From assembly GCA_037043455.1 (NCBI GenBank), contig JAWPHD010001349.1, positions 266,831-330,830 on the forward strand: DNA of 64,000 nucleotides, read 5' to 3'. The notes beneath the pieces are model-generated. The model made no database searches and was not told the DNA's origin. It saw only the letters and a list, made by a program, of their open reading frames with translations. This document shows, one piece after another, positions 45,204 through 55,200 of this stretch. This DNA is from Cyrtodaria siliqua (lineage: Eukaryota > Mollusca > Bivalvia > Adapedonta > Hiatellidae). How positions within the stretch are numbered: the first letter of the stretch is position 1; each line of letters opens with the position of its first letter. The translations under genes and the position numbers were made by a program.

Positions 45204-46435
45204 TTATTCAAAGTCAGATACATAATCTTGCAAATATTTAGGGGGCCTTCTGGTCCTACGGGAAACTTCAGCAGCCGTTTCAAGATAACTAGGACCCGTA
45301 CCCACTTCCTGATTCTCATTCTCTACGCGTTCCAGCTCCTCAGTGTCAGGTTTTTTGTATGGTATCTCACTGGTCAGTGTCTGGCCTAACGTGTGGCGCA
45401 TTCGGTCAACGTGAATGACCTGTGGGGTACCTCTTACACCAAATAGCACCTTGTAAGTTACATCTGACATTTTAGTTTGAACCTCAAAAGGTCCTTTCCA
45501 GAAGCTGGTTAATTTTGGAGACAACCCAGGTATGGTTCTCGGAAAGAATACGTACACTGCGTCTCCAGGTCCAAACGATTTCCAACCCAACTTCTTGTCA
45601 TACATTGATTTTTGCCGTAGCATAGCACCTTCTATATTTTCTCTGACATGAGAATGAGCCGACTCGAGTCTTTCCTTAAGTTCCCATACCAATCTGTGAC
45701 TGGGTATGCTTTTGATCGTAGATGGCATTTCATAAATAATGTCCAAAGGAGTGGACACTTCCCTGCCCAACATACAATAGTTAGGACTGTACCCTGTAGT
45801 TTCGTGTTCTACAGAACGATAGGACATCAGAACGAATGGAATGCGTTCATCCCAATCTGAATGGTGTTCGTTGACATACGTTTTCAACATACGTACGAGC
45901 GTTTTGTTGAAACGTTCCACCATACCATCCGATTGTGGGTGGTATGGCGTAGTTCGAGTCTTCTTTATGTCAAGAAATCTGCATATTTCTGAGAAGAGCT
46001 TGCTCTCATATTGTCTGCCTTGGTCGGAGTGAATAATGCTGGGAGTTCCAAACCGAGTAACTACCTCGTTTACTATTTTCTCTGCCACGGTTCGCGCTTC
46101 CATATTTGGTATTGGAAAGGCCTCTACCCAATTAGTAAAGTAATCGGACACTACTAAGATATACTTATTCCCATTTTCTGTGACAGGAAGCTCTCCCAGA
46201 ATATCAGTGGCTATCGTTTCCATTGGAAAGCCAGCAACTGTCATCTGCATAGGTGCTTTCTGTTTTTTCCACGGTCCTTTACCCGGGTGCTTTTGTCACA
46301 ACCAGCTATATATAACCGAACATCTTTCTGTAAGCCAGGCCAATAATAAGAGTGTCGGACCTTGCTTAACGTTTTATGAACACCAAGATGTCCTGAAGTC
46401 TGATGATCATGACAAAAGTGTAAAGTGTTTACCAT
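45204..46435 (-). pseudogene. Integrase, frameshifted and N-terminally joined to a deletion
   Basis: Two frames cover it: 46241-46435 (zinc-binding domain, with HDHQTSGHLG then YIAGCDKS) and 45204-46250 (catalytic core and C-terminal domain). The core keeps all three acidic residues: D in TDILGELP, D in HSDQGRQYE and E in GMVERFNK, with exactly 35 residues between the last two. A WKGPFEV motif near residue 250 is the GPY/F module typical of Ty3/Gypsy integrases. Breaks: the last cysteine of the zinc finger is serine, a frameshift near 46245-46290 separates the two parts, and the extreme N terminus is missing. The ORF ends PPKYLQDYVSDFE. Confidence 0.9.
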
Positions 46436-46907
46436 ACAAGTAGTGTCTGAAATATTTGACGAAGTACACTACAGCCAAGAGCTCCTCTCTCGTAACGCAG
46501 TATCTTCGTTTTGATTTTGTTAACGTTCTGCTAGCGTAGGCAATCACCTTCTCTCCATCATCATGTTTTTGAGATAGCACTGCTCCTATGACGAAGTCGC
46601 TAGCGTCAGTGTCCAGAATAAATTCCTTAGAAAAGACTGGGAATGCAAGAATGGGTGATTTGGTCAGTTTGGCTTTGAGTGTATCAAATGAGTTTTGACA
46701 TTCTACAGGCCAAGCAAACTTTTGGCCTTTCTCTGTTACCTTGTGAAGGGGTTTTGCTATGGCTGCAAAGTCCTTTATGAATTTTCTGTAATAACTACAG
46801 AGTCCTAGAAACGAACGTACTTCGGTAACTGTGGTTGGCTCCTGCCAGTTTTGTACAGCTTGAATTTTTGACGGATCTGTTTGTATGCCTTCTTCTGAGA
46901 CTACATA
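46426..46907 (-). pseudogene. RNase H domain, truncated
   Basis: The minus-strand frame after the stop at 46908-46910 contains SEEGIQTDPSKIQAVQNW, the RT/RNase H connection (FLGLCSYYRKFI), then LDTDASDFVIGAVLSQKH and VIAYASRTLT, which hold the first catalytic aspartate and glutamate-region motifs of Gypsy RNase H, then ELLAVVYFVKYFRHYLYGKH. Sequence then jumps to integrase, so the domain's C-terminal third is lost. A frameshift and a G-to-stop change lie at its start near 46908-46920. Confidence 0.85.
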
Positions 46908-46918
46908 TCAAAGAAATT

Positions 46919-47683
46919 CTACCTATCTGCGAACAACTGACACTTCTTGGCTTTTAGTTTTAAGCCGGCAGAGGATAGCCTTGTGAACACTTTTTCTAAA
47001 TTTGAAATCATTTCTTCAAACGAGTCTGCCATAACGATAATATCGTCAAGGTAAATCAAACAGATCTCCCACTGGAGTCCGCTCAAAACAACTTCCATGA
47101 GACGCTCAAACGTTGCTGGGGCATTACAAAGCCAGAACGGCATTACCGTGAATTGGAACAAGCCACGTTTGGTTATGAAAGCTGTCTTTGGTTTGTCCTC
47201 ATTCTCAATTTCCAACTGCCAATAACCTGAACAAAGATCTAGGGTAGAAAACCAATTCTTTCCTGAGAGATGATCAAGGGATTCATCAATTCTTGGCAAA
47301 GGATATGCGTCTTTGACGGTGGCAGCATTTAACTTTCTGTAATCGACACAGAAACGTGTGATGCCATCTTTCTTTTTGACTAACACGGTACCAGATGCCC
47401 AAGGACTAGATGACGGCTCAATAACACCCCTCTGTAGCATGTTGTCAATGTTTGTATCAACTTCTTTTTGCATGTGCACTGTCACTCGACGGAGCGACTG
47501 CTTGATAGGTGAACATTCTTGAGTGTTTATCGTGTGTTTGACAATATTTGTTTTTCCCAAGTCATTGTCATCCACCGCAAACAACGGAGTATATTTTGTT
47601 AACAATCCAGATAATTGTTGCTTTTGTTTTCTGGTTAATCCTGTACTGGATCTTTCCAAGAGCTCAGTGAGAGCGGGGGGCAA
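46919..47683 (-). pseudogene. Reverse transcriptase domain (Ty3/Gypsy)
   Basis: The open frame of about 254 codons carries FCVDYRKLNAATVKDAYPLP, WFSTLDLCSGYWQLEI, TAFITKRGLFQFTVMPFWLC and the catalytic box CLIYLDDIIV near residue 215. PFGL of the family is PFWL here. The frame ends FADR, where a one-base shift separates it from the connection domain. Its start is in a different frame from the protease ORF (47688-48398), although the two are normally continuous in the family; this is another lesion. Confidence 0.92.
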
Positions 47684-47687
47684 TCTA

Positions 47688-48398
47688 TCACTCCCTGTTG
47701 TAGAATAAGGACTCTGTATTTACCTCTAACACAGGATTCATGGTCGCAATGATCGTACCTGCCCTTATCACTTTCACTTCTTCTGACAAATTCATTAGAC
47801 GCATTGGGACGGTTTTGTTATTTTTAACTAAAGTTTTCCCAACCATGCCTCGCTCTGTTTTAGTGAATTCCCCTATCGGTTCAATAACACTAAATCCCTC
47901 TGAAATATGTTCATGGTCAGAAAAACAGACCTTACCAGAAGTGATAATTTCAGAGCGCGGGGGAAAATTTGTTGTTGCTTCAAGAGCTATCCTATAGCAT
48001 CCCAACTGTCCCTTTGTCTCTAGTAGCATACGATGTGTGCCTATTCTCATTTCTACCTTAACAGTATCAATTACGCAGTTATTTTCTCGCATGAAATCTA
48101 AACCAATGAAGCCATCCACCAATATCTGAGCTACTATAAGTGGATGCGTAAATGACTTATTGTCTATTCTAACTTCTGTCATTATTTTCCCCAGAACTTC
48201 TAATGGCTGCTCGTTTGCCGAGAGCACCTTTCGATTAACCTTAATCAAGTTTTCAACACCCAAGTAATCCTCCTCACACAAAGTATGATAGACATCTTTT
48301 GACAATATTGACACAGTAGCTCCTGTATCCACTAGGAAGCTAACTGCTTTATTGCCTATGTAACCAGTTAGGAAAAGCCCAGCATCTCCACATTTCAT
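47688..48398 (-). pseudogene. Aspartic protease and linker of the Gypsy pol
   Basis: The ORF of 236 codons begins MKCGDAGLFLTGYIGNKAVS and holds the retropepsin catalytic motif VDTGATVSIL near residues 22-31, and IVAQILVDGFIGLDFM, the second conserved block (GxDxM) of Gypsy proteases. The C-terminal part is the linker to RT. It starts about 30 bases after the gag stop. The domain itself looks intact. Confidence 0.9.
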
Positions 48399-48428
48399 GC
48401 TTCCAACTTTAATGCTTTTATCGTTAGC

Positions 48429-48880
48429 TTATTTGTTGGTTGTTTGACTTTGTTTTTCCCTATTGGGGCAATCCCGCTTTATGTGACCCTTCCCCTTGCA
48501 TTGGTAGCAAGTTATGTCTCGTTTCGTCCTGTTAAAATACCTGTTTATAGGTGACGAAGTTGTCTGTGATTTCATATTTGTGAGCTCATTTTGTAATTTT
48601 GAGAGAGTCATTTGTAAGGAGTCCATTTTCTGCATCAATTGGCCCGTACCTTTTTGTTCATTATCAGTAACCAGAGGCCTGAGAAATGATTTTGACTTTA
48701 GTTCTGCTTTATTATATGCTTCGAGCTCCACCGCAAGTCCAACAGCTTGATTAAGATCAACTGGTCTAGACTGTTTGATTCTCAGACGCATTTCTGAGTC
48801 AGCCAGAGCATCTATGAACTGCTCCTTGGCTAATGTGTCTTTAACTCTACTGGGCGCAGTCCGGTAAGCAAGGTCGGTTA
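48429..48880 (-). pseudogene. gag C-terminal part with CCHC knuckle
   Basis: This part lies downstream of the LINE insertion. It continues the capsid-like helical region (LTDLAYRTAPSRVKDTLAKE, FIDALADSEMRLRIKQSRPV) and ends with the zinc knuckle CYQCKGKGHIKRDC (C-x2-C-x4-H-x4-C), then NREKQSQTTNK and a stop. The apparent poly-Lys N terminus of the open frame is the LINE poly(A) tail read through. Confidence 0.9.
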
Positions 48881-48896
48881 AACGCCTTACATGTTG
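48881..48896. repeat. LINE target duplication, downstream copy
   Basis: AACGCCTTACATGTTG, identical to 53498-53513. These 16 bases are gag sequence duplicated by the LINE insertion. Confidence 0.95.
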
Positions 48897-48923
48897 TTGT
48901 TGTTTTTTTTTTTTTTTTTTTTT

Positions 48924-49431
48924 CAATCACCACTTGGGTGACCCGTTTATTCTCCCCGTAAATAGGTGTGTGATGGGTCGGGGAGGACCATCCCACCGCA
49001 CACCTTACAAATATAATGATATATATCTTAATAATTCCTGAAGATTCATATGAGCATAAAGTACAAGCATATTATCATTATTAATTAAAATGTAAACAAA
49101 TAGTTATACTACATGTTGCAATAGATGCAGTTAATATTTTTATTATTAAGGGGAAGTATTTTAGCATGTTAAACAATAGAAAAAAATTAGTGAAGATCTA
49201 AGTTTTCTTACTCTGTATGCTAACCCCCATGCAGCCCCTCACAACAGGAAACATATGAGCATTGATTAAAATGATATCAACTTTAAAAGTGATGCGGTCT
49301 TGGTTCAGCTAAATTGGCCTATGTAAACACTTTTTATTCAGATATTATTATCTTTTATCCCATTATTTGGTGAATATTTCATACAGTGAATTACAAAATT
49401 TTACAAAAACTCATTTTGTAATAAGTTTATT
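48924..49431 (-). other. LINE 3' UTR
   Basis: The sequence between the end of the RT remnant and the poly(A) tail includes a GC-richer block at about 48925-49005 (CCACCGCACACC / GGTGACCCG). The C-terminal region of ORF2, normally several hundred codons, is not found here. Confidence 0.5.
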
Positions 49432-51642
49432 TTAGGAAGGTTCGAAAATATTTTTGTATTTTTGCCAGTTTTGGTAGAAAGGTTCCATCCAGAAGAATTG
49501 ATGTGTCATCGGCATATTGTGATAATTTATGTTCCTTGTGGTTATTCCTTTAATTTTTGTATTATTTTTAATCATTATTGCTAGTATTTCTGCACATAAA
49601 ATAAAGATATATGGCGAGATCGGATCACCCTGACGGCAGCCTCTACCGATTGAAAAAAATGAGGATAAATGCCCTCCGAGGTTAACAGCTAGTTTTGCTT
49701 TATGGTAAAATAATCTAATCCATGATATTAGAGAATTACCAAATTTAAAATACGTCAAGACTTTATAGATAAAAGACCATGATAAAGAGTCGAATGCCTT
49801 TTCAAAGTCAACCAACAATAGAAGACCTGCTATATCTTGCTCTTCTGTAAATTGCAAGTTATTATATATTAAACGAGTATTTTCACCAAGATATCTCCCT
49901 GCAATAAAACCAGTTTGACTATCATTAATAAGTTTAAGTAATACAGCTTTAAGTCTGTATGCTATGGCTCCTGAGGCTATTTTATAGGCACAATTGAGTA
50001 GAGATATGGGTCTGTAATTTTTTAAAAATTGTCTTGGCTTGTTATCTTTTGGAATTCAAGTTATGACTCCTTCTGTCTGAGTTATTGAAAGTTCCCCTTT
50101 TGTGTAACCATAATTGATAGCTCGAACAATAAAATGACCTATTTTTTTCCAAAACACTTTAAAGAAGTCTGCTCCAAAGCCATCTGTTCCGGGTGAACGG
50201 TTATTATGCATGGATGATAGAGAACGGGATGCTTCTTCATATGTTAGAAAGCCATCCAGAGATTTTGATTCTTGTTCATTAAGGGTTGGTACTTTGAAGT
50301 TAAAAAAATCTTGATTGAGATCAACATTATTTAATTCTGAGTCCTTGTTGGAATACAAGTTTTCATAAAATGATTTTGTTTCATCCAAAATCTTAAATTG
50401 ATCAGTTATAATAGTTCCATCTTCTTTTTCAATTTTTGGGATAATTTTACTAGTGAAATTATGGGATTCTAAATTACAGAAAAATTTACTTGGCTTTTCT
50501 CCTTCTTCAATTATATTTGCACGTGACCGAATTAAAATTCCATTCATTTTTATTTTTCGCAGTTTCTGAAGTTCATCTTTTAACTGTTGAAGTAAGGCGG
50601 TCTTACTAGGTGTCAGATCATTTTCTATTATTTGAATTTGTTTTATAAGTTTTTTTTCTAGTTCATCATTTTGCTTCTTTTTGTAGCTTGAGTAAGAAAT
50701 TGACTTTCCTCTAAGTTCCATAAGTAAAGTATCTAAAAAGAGCTGATCATTTATCACAAACTGTATTTGGTCATTTGGCAAATTATCAATATTTTCCATA
50801 TTATAGACAGGGCACGCATACTGACTTTTAATATCAGTTATTTTGTTGTTAATGGTTTGTAAATAGTCTAAATCCTTTAATAGGGAATTATTGTGCTTCC
50901 ATAAGGGTTTGCCTTTCACAAATTGTGTAAAGCTACAGTTTAGTATTGTCATACAGTGATCAGACCTATAGCTGGTATCAATTATACAGTTATTTATAAA
51001 TGAAAGAAGGGAGTCAGAAACCAAAAAAAAATCAAGTCTAGCTTGTTTAAGAGGATTTTTTTTGCGCCATGTATACCTTCTCAGGTTAGGGTGAGATTCT
51101 CTAAAAGGGTCAATTAAATTGTTTTCATACGTAATGTCTAACACTGTTTTTTGTGCATTTTTGTTGTAAATGTGTTTATAATTATAGTAGTCAAGCTTGG
51201 TATCTTGGACTAAATTAAAATCACCACAAAAATTAAGATCAGTATTTTCATAATCTTCCACTTTTGAGATGATATTTCTAAAAAAAGAAGGTGAATCTTG
51301 ATTTGGGCCATAAAGATTGATTAATGTAAACCTTTTGGTATCCACAGATACGTCTATAATAAGAAAATTTCCTTCTGGGTCTGAAATATAATTGTGAATT
51401 TTGAAGTCTAATTCTTTACTGAATAGAACGGCTACTCCTCTAGCATTTGATTTTCCAGAGCTAAAAACACATTCACTGCCCCATTGTGCACGAATCAAAT
51501 TCTCTGTTGCCGATGTTGAATGTACACCTTGTAAAAAATGTATTTGACATTTCTTAGATTTAATGTAATTAAAAACATCTAAGCGTTTTTCTGCCGACCC
51601 AAGACCTTGGCAATTAACAGATAATATTTTCACATTAGTCAT
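49432..51642 (-). pseudogene. LINE ORF2: APE endonuclease and partial reverse transcriptase
   Basis: The 528-codon frame 50056-51642 begins MTNVKILSVNCQGLGSAEKR and shows the APE endonuclease blocks NLYGPN, FCGDFNLV, LDFFLVSDSL and YRSDHC. The usual catalytic glutamate in LQE-H is glycine (LQGVHS). It then enters the RT (SPGTDGFGADFFKVFW). An in-frame TGA near 50056 is followed in the same frame by NYRPISLLN, QTGFIAGRYL, VDFEKAFDSLSW and GRGCRQGDPISPYIF. Just before the YADD box a one-base frameshift occurs: YADDTSILLDG is in another frame near 49505-49525. The thumb and C-terminal regions are missing. The motif set places it in the L1/Tx1 group. Confidence 0.9.
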
Positions 51643-53075
51643 TTACATAAATTGAAAAACAATGTGTGGTGGGCATGGAGGTAACACCAGAGTACAAAAA
51701 GAAAACTAAGTAAATGCAGAATTCAAAACTTCTCTGCATGTCTACTAATCTAAGTGTAGTGCATATATAATGACAATTCAGCACTTATAAATCAGTCTTA
51801 TTCTATTAAAAGAGGTATATAATATAGGAAAACATGAAAAAACGGTAATGGCAAAGAGGTATCTATGTCATATTGTAAACCATTCAAATATTAATAATCG
51901 CTCAAATAATCAATGAATGAATCAATCAGTGGATCAATCGGTCATTCAGTCAATCAATCAAATAATCAATGGATCAATCAGTCATTCAGTAATCAATCAA
52001 TCAATCAGTCTATCTTTTTACAATCATTCAGTCAATCAATCACTCTATCAGCCACCCAGTAAATCAGATCAAATGACCAATCCATTAGTTATCAAATCAA
52101 CTAATCCATCTAAAATAATAATGACTTTTTTTTAAAAATCTGATTTAAAGAAGAGTAAAAATAATTCCATGAGATTTTATACAAAAAGTATTAAAGATGT
52201 TTCATATGTTTTATAGAAAGCATTTAGGGTAAATAATTGAATTACTTTATTAATTTAAATATTTTGTATATGAAGACCAGGATAACTTCGATGCATTTAA
52301 TGCGTTATCATAAGTCATTACAAAATTAAAATATTAATAAACAAATATGAGTTAACTTTTATCTTTAAAAAATAAAAATGTATTAACAATAATAATAAAT
52401 AATATACGGCAGTTCTGACATAATAAGGAGAAAAAAAGAAAAGAAAAGACAAATCATGAATACAGCAACTCTGACAACTATGACATCTCTATGCTGCATG
52501 AAACGATATGTTATTCTATGCTCAGTACTTGATATATATACGCATATATATATAGAGCTGTCATATATTTTGTGAAAAACTGAGGTCTAAAAAAGAAAAA
52601 AGAAGAAAGAAACAGTCCCACCCCACAGCCTCCACCTCACCACACATACACATACTCATGTACACATACATGTACATTTACTAGAGGGAAACATACGTAT
52701 TCATGCATACATCTACACATACTCCACACATGTGACAGTGTACATAATATAGACCTACACATATAAACAATTGTACTCCCCAAACTGTAGAGTAGTTTTT
52801 ATAATCCCAAATGGAAACATAATAAGTAAGCTACACAATTGGGTCAACTTATCAATAATTATATGTTCATATGGTCACTCTGTCACTCAAAGTATTGTAA
52901 CTGTAAAACATGGTCCGAGTCTTACTTTGTTCTCTTGGTAGCATACTTACCTGCTAAGTTACAAATCAAATTATTATGTAACGGCAGATTCAGGGGAAGG
53001 GTGCAGGGGATTTAACTGTCTAAGTGTTCAATATCATGAAACAATACATGTATTTACACACATGTATCCATAGTT
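51643..53075 (-). other. LINE spacer between ORF1 and ORF2, with AATC repeats
   Basis: About 1.4 kb between the two LINE ORFs, longer than typical for L1. It contains an irregular (AATCAATCAGTC)n tract at 51905-52085, a CACATAC-type tract at 52640-52760 and an A-rich stretch near 52430. No gene is supported; the open frame at 51917-52135 is a translation of the repeat. Confidence 0.5.
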
Positions 53076-53497
53076 TTAATGATTAATCACATCACTGATA
53101 TTGTCAAACATGTCAAATTTGTGGCGTCTTCCAGATGTAGTTTTCCCATAGACAGACCCGTTGAAGTACCATGCCTGTTCGATGGAATCATGGGCAGTGA
53201 GACGTCTGATGAGCTCTGCGTTGTGCTTGGTCACGTCATCTACTAGGCGGTGTCCCATGCCTTTGAATGTTGATCTCAATCGCATGATTTTGGTCTTTTC
53301 AGTGTTGTTTGTCAATTTCATCAAGACAGGCTTGGGGTGCCCTGCCTTTCCAGGGATTCTGTGAATGGCCAAGATTTTAGTGGGGTTGATGGTGATTCCC
53401 TGTTTTTGGAATAAATTTGTAGCAGAGGCGAAAAGGTCACCTTCTGCTTCATTTTCTTTCTCTATTATGTCCATTATCTTAATGGTGTTCTTGCGAG
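53076..53497 (-). pseudogene. LINE ORF1, C-terminal part (L1-type RRM and CTD)
   Basis: About 140 codons run from the LINE 5' edge to the stop at 53076. They show IHRIPGKAGHPKPVLMKLTN followed by KIMRLRSTFKGMGHRLVDD and a C-terminal AELIRRL...AWYFNGSVYGK...HKFDMF series. This layout (an RRM with RP-ILMKL, then a C-terminal domain) is that of L1 ORF1p RNA chaperones. The coiled coil and most of the N terminus are absent. It is read in frame with gag upstream. Confidence 0.8.
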
Positions 53498-53513
53498 AAC
53501 GCCTTACATGTTG
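53498..53513. repeat. LINE target duplication, upstream copy
   Basis: AACGCCTTACATGTTG, identical to 48881-48896. Confidence 0.95.
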
Positions 53514-54011
53514 GCCAAGCTCGGTGAGTGTTTCTGAGGCTCTTTGACGCCTTTCTCTGAGTTGTGTTCTGTACAACTCAGTTTGATTTGGGGGATTGAA
53601 ACGCTGGTTGAGAGCTAATACTAGGTCATCATATGTTTTCATAGACCCACCAGGCATATCACCTAATACAGCCTGTGCGTGTCCTCTTAACGAGACGGCT
53701 AAGAACAAATATTTTTCTTCCTCGTTCCAGTTAGCAAGTTTGGCATAAGCCTCAAAGTGAGTCTTATAATCTATCCATGATGAACTTCCATCATATGTAG
53801 CCGGTTTTATAGTGGGTCGACCACCACCCTTGTACTGTTTGTCTGGTGGAGACTTACGCCCCTTATCTTTTTGAGCAGGTTTCTTTCGAAATGTTATACC
53901 AGCCTCGGCATCTTTTAGATGTAAATGTTCGTCATTACCAGTTTTGCACTCATTCTTTGTTTCTGGCGATCGATTATCGGCCTTATCTCTCACAAGGTAT
54001 CGACTCAGATC
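53498..54011 (-). pseudogene. gag central part, truncated by the LINE
   Basis: The frame follows the stop at 54012-54014. It contains ATYDGSSSWIDYKTHFEAYA, ANWNEEEKYLFLAVSLRGHA and LVLALNQRFNPPNQTELYRT, the capsid-like core of Gypsy gag, and continues to GQHVRR, where the LINE begins. The same sequence resumes at 48880 after the LINE. Confidence 0.9.
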
Positions 54012-54275
54012 TTATTTTGTATCTTCTGTCCCTTGGGAGTCTGCAAATTGTACAGCTTTTATTACAGGCTTCTGCATGCTTGGTGCTTGATATTTTAAGC
54101 CAGTTTCGTTGCTGCTCAAAACTGAAGCCCTTTCTGTGTGTACTCCCGAATCTCGAGATCTTCTATCTCCAGCAATATTTGGAGTAGAATGGTACACTTC
54201 AGCCAGTTCTATCTCCCAGCGCACACGGGATTCAAGTAGCTCAGTAGTTTGATTTAAGTCTTCTAGTGTGTTCAT
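54012..54275 (-). pseudogene. gag N-terminal part, ended by an in-frame stop
   Basis: The ATG at 54273-54275 lies about 70 bases inside the 5' LTR. It encodes 87 residues (MNTLEDLNQTTELLESRVRW...) and ends in TAA at 54012-54014; the same frame then continues as the central gag part, so the stop is a single-codon lesion. Confidence 0.85.
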
Positions 54276-54323
54276 TTTGGTAAGCCACCCTATACTACTG
54301 TTTGAAAATTATCAAATTTATAT

Positions 54324-54339
54324 CTCGACCCTGCCACCA
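54324..54339 (-). promoter_or_regulatory. Primer-binding-site-like sequence
   Basis: On the minus strand TGGTGGCAGGGTCGAG starts five bases after the 5' LTR. TGG pairs with the CCA of a tRNA 3' end, as in retroelements. The tRNA could not be assigned from memory. The phrase 'the Asp-like tail GACCCTGCCACCA' describes only the required tRNA end. Confidence 0.55.
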
Positions 54340-54344
54340 AATTA

Positions 54345-55196
54345 TGTAGCGTGTACCGAGCGGAACTAATTTACACAACATCAATTTGGACAGAGCTAAT
54401 ATATACACGTTGCTCCCTACAATGATTCTGGTATATACAGATATATACACGCTTAATTTGTGATTGAGCAACTCGCTCATTAAAAATGATTCGTGAATAC
54501 GTCTCAGATTAACTTGCTGAGATCTGATAACATCTTAATAAAAACGTATTTACAGTAGCATACTATTTACAGTATATAGAAATAGACTGCTTTCCAGCTC
54601 GCAATGATAATGTTTATCACTATTCAAGTGAGCCAACACAGCTCAATCCTCTACAGTACGACTGAGCTACTCAACAGTGAGTGCCAGCTCACGTTATCAA
54701 CTGAGCTGCTCAGTTTTACCAATTGACTTGCGCAATTGAGCGTCTCGCACAGCGCAGTAAGTTTCTCAATAACACCTAGCTATACACCGAGCCGCACGCA
54801 CCAAAACTGCGAGCTCGCTAGTAATTGAGGCTCCCGAAATTTCCCCTTGTACCAGAAGGAATATACAGGTAGGCCTCAATACACTATTAGACTATAGCTA
54901 CCTCTTACTGTGCAAGTGAACACCTTCGAGTCAAAGCAACAAATCCTTGAAAATCTATCTTTCTGAAGTTTAAATACACTGCCAACTAGCGTAAGTTATC
55001 GCGAGAGTTGAGATGGTTCTCCCGCTAGCAATGTTTCTGGTTACTAGCGAATGTGACGATGGGAACCAGTCTAAATTCAATCGTGTCGACTTTCGACACG
55101 GAAATGAAAAAACAAAAAATGTGAAATAAGTGAGTTTAACGATTTACTGAACAATAACTGTTAAAATTATAACTATGTCAACTCACATCCATAACA
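54345..55196 (-). repeat. 5' LTR
   Basis: 852 bp, ends as for the other LTR (plus strand TGTAGCG ... ATAACA) and followed by target duplication CTAT at 55197-55200. It lacks the MITE found in the 3' LTR. Confidence 0.93.
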
Positions 55197-55200
55197 CTAT

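Larger units (their letters stand above)
48897..53497 (-). mobile_element. L1-type LINE inserted in gag, 5'-truncated
   Basis: The 4.6 kb insertion is flanked by exact 16 bp duplications and ends, on the minus strand, in an A-rich tail (48897-48923). It encodes the C-terminal part of an ORF1 with an L1-type RNA-binding domain and an APE endonuclease plus RT ORF2. The ORF1 start is missing, so the copy is 5'-truncated. ORF2 lacks about its last half, so an internal deletion or an already defective source is likely. Confidence 0.93.
42911..55200 (-). mobile_element. Ty3/Gypsy LTR retrotransposon, defective, with nested LINE and MITE
   Basis: The element proper is 42915-55196; the target duplication CTAT is at 42911-42914 and 55197-55200. 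Both LTRs, read on the minus strand, start TGTTA and end CTACA. Order on the minus strand: 5' LTR, primer-binding-like site, gag (split by a LINE), protease, RT, RNase H, integrase, zinc-finger ORF, 3' LTR. The pol order RT before integrase and the GPF motif after the integrase core indicate Ty3/Gypsy. Lesions include a stop in gag, frameshifts at the protease/RT, RT/RNase H and integrase junctions, a stop near the start of RNase H, and a deletion between RNase H and integrase. By eye the two LTRs differ at about two dozen of roughly 850 shared positions, so the insertion is moderately old. Confidence 0.93.

Noticed and set aside
44509..46443. Several plus-strand open frames
   Set aside because: They lie antisense to the zinc-finger and integrase coding regions and show no motif of their own.
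48897..48926. Poly-lysine start of a gag protein
   Set aside because: The lysine codons are the poly(A) tail of the inserted LINE.
42915..55196. Identity with the known bivalve Steamer element
   Set aside because: I recall Steamer LTRs as far shorter, and these are about 850 bp; the extra zinc-finger ORF is also unlike it. Not confirmed by alignment.
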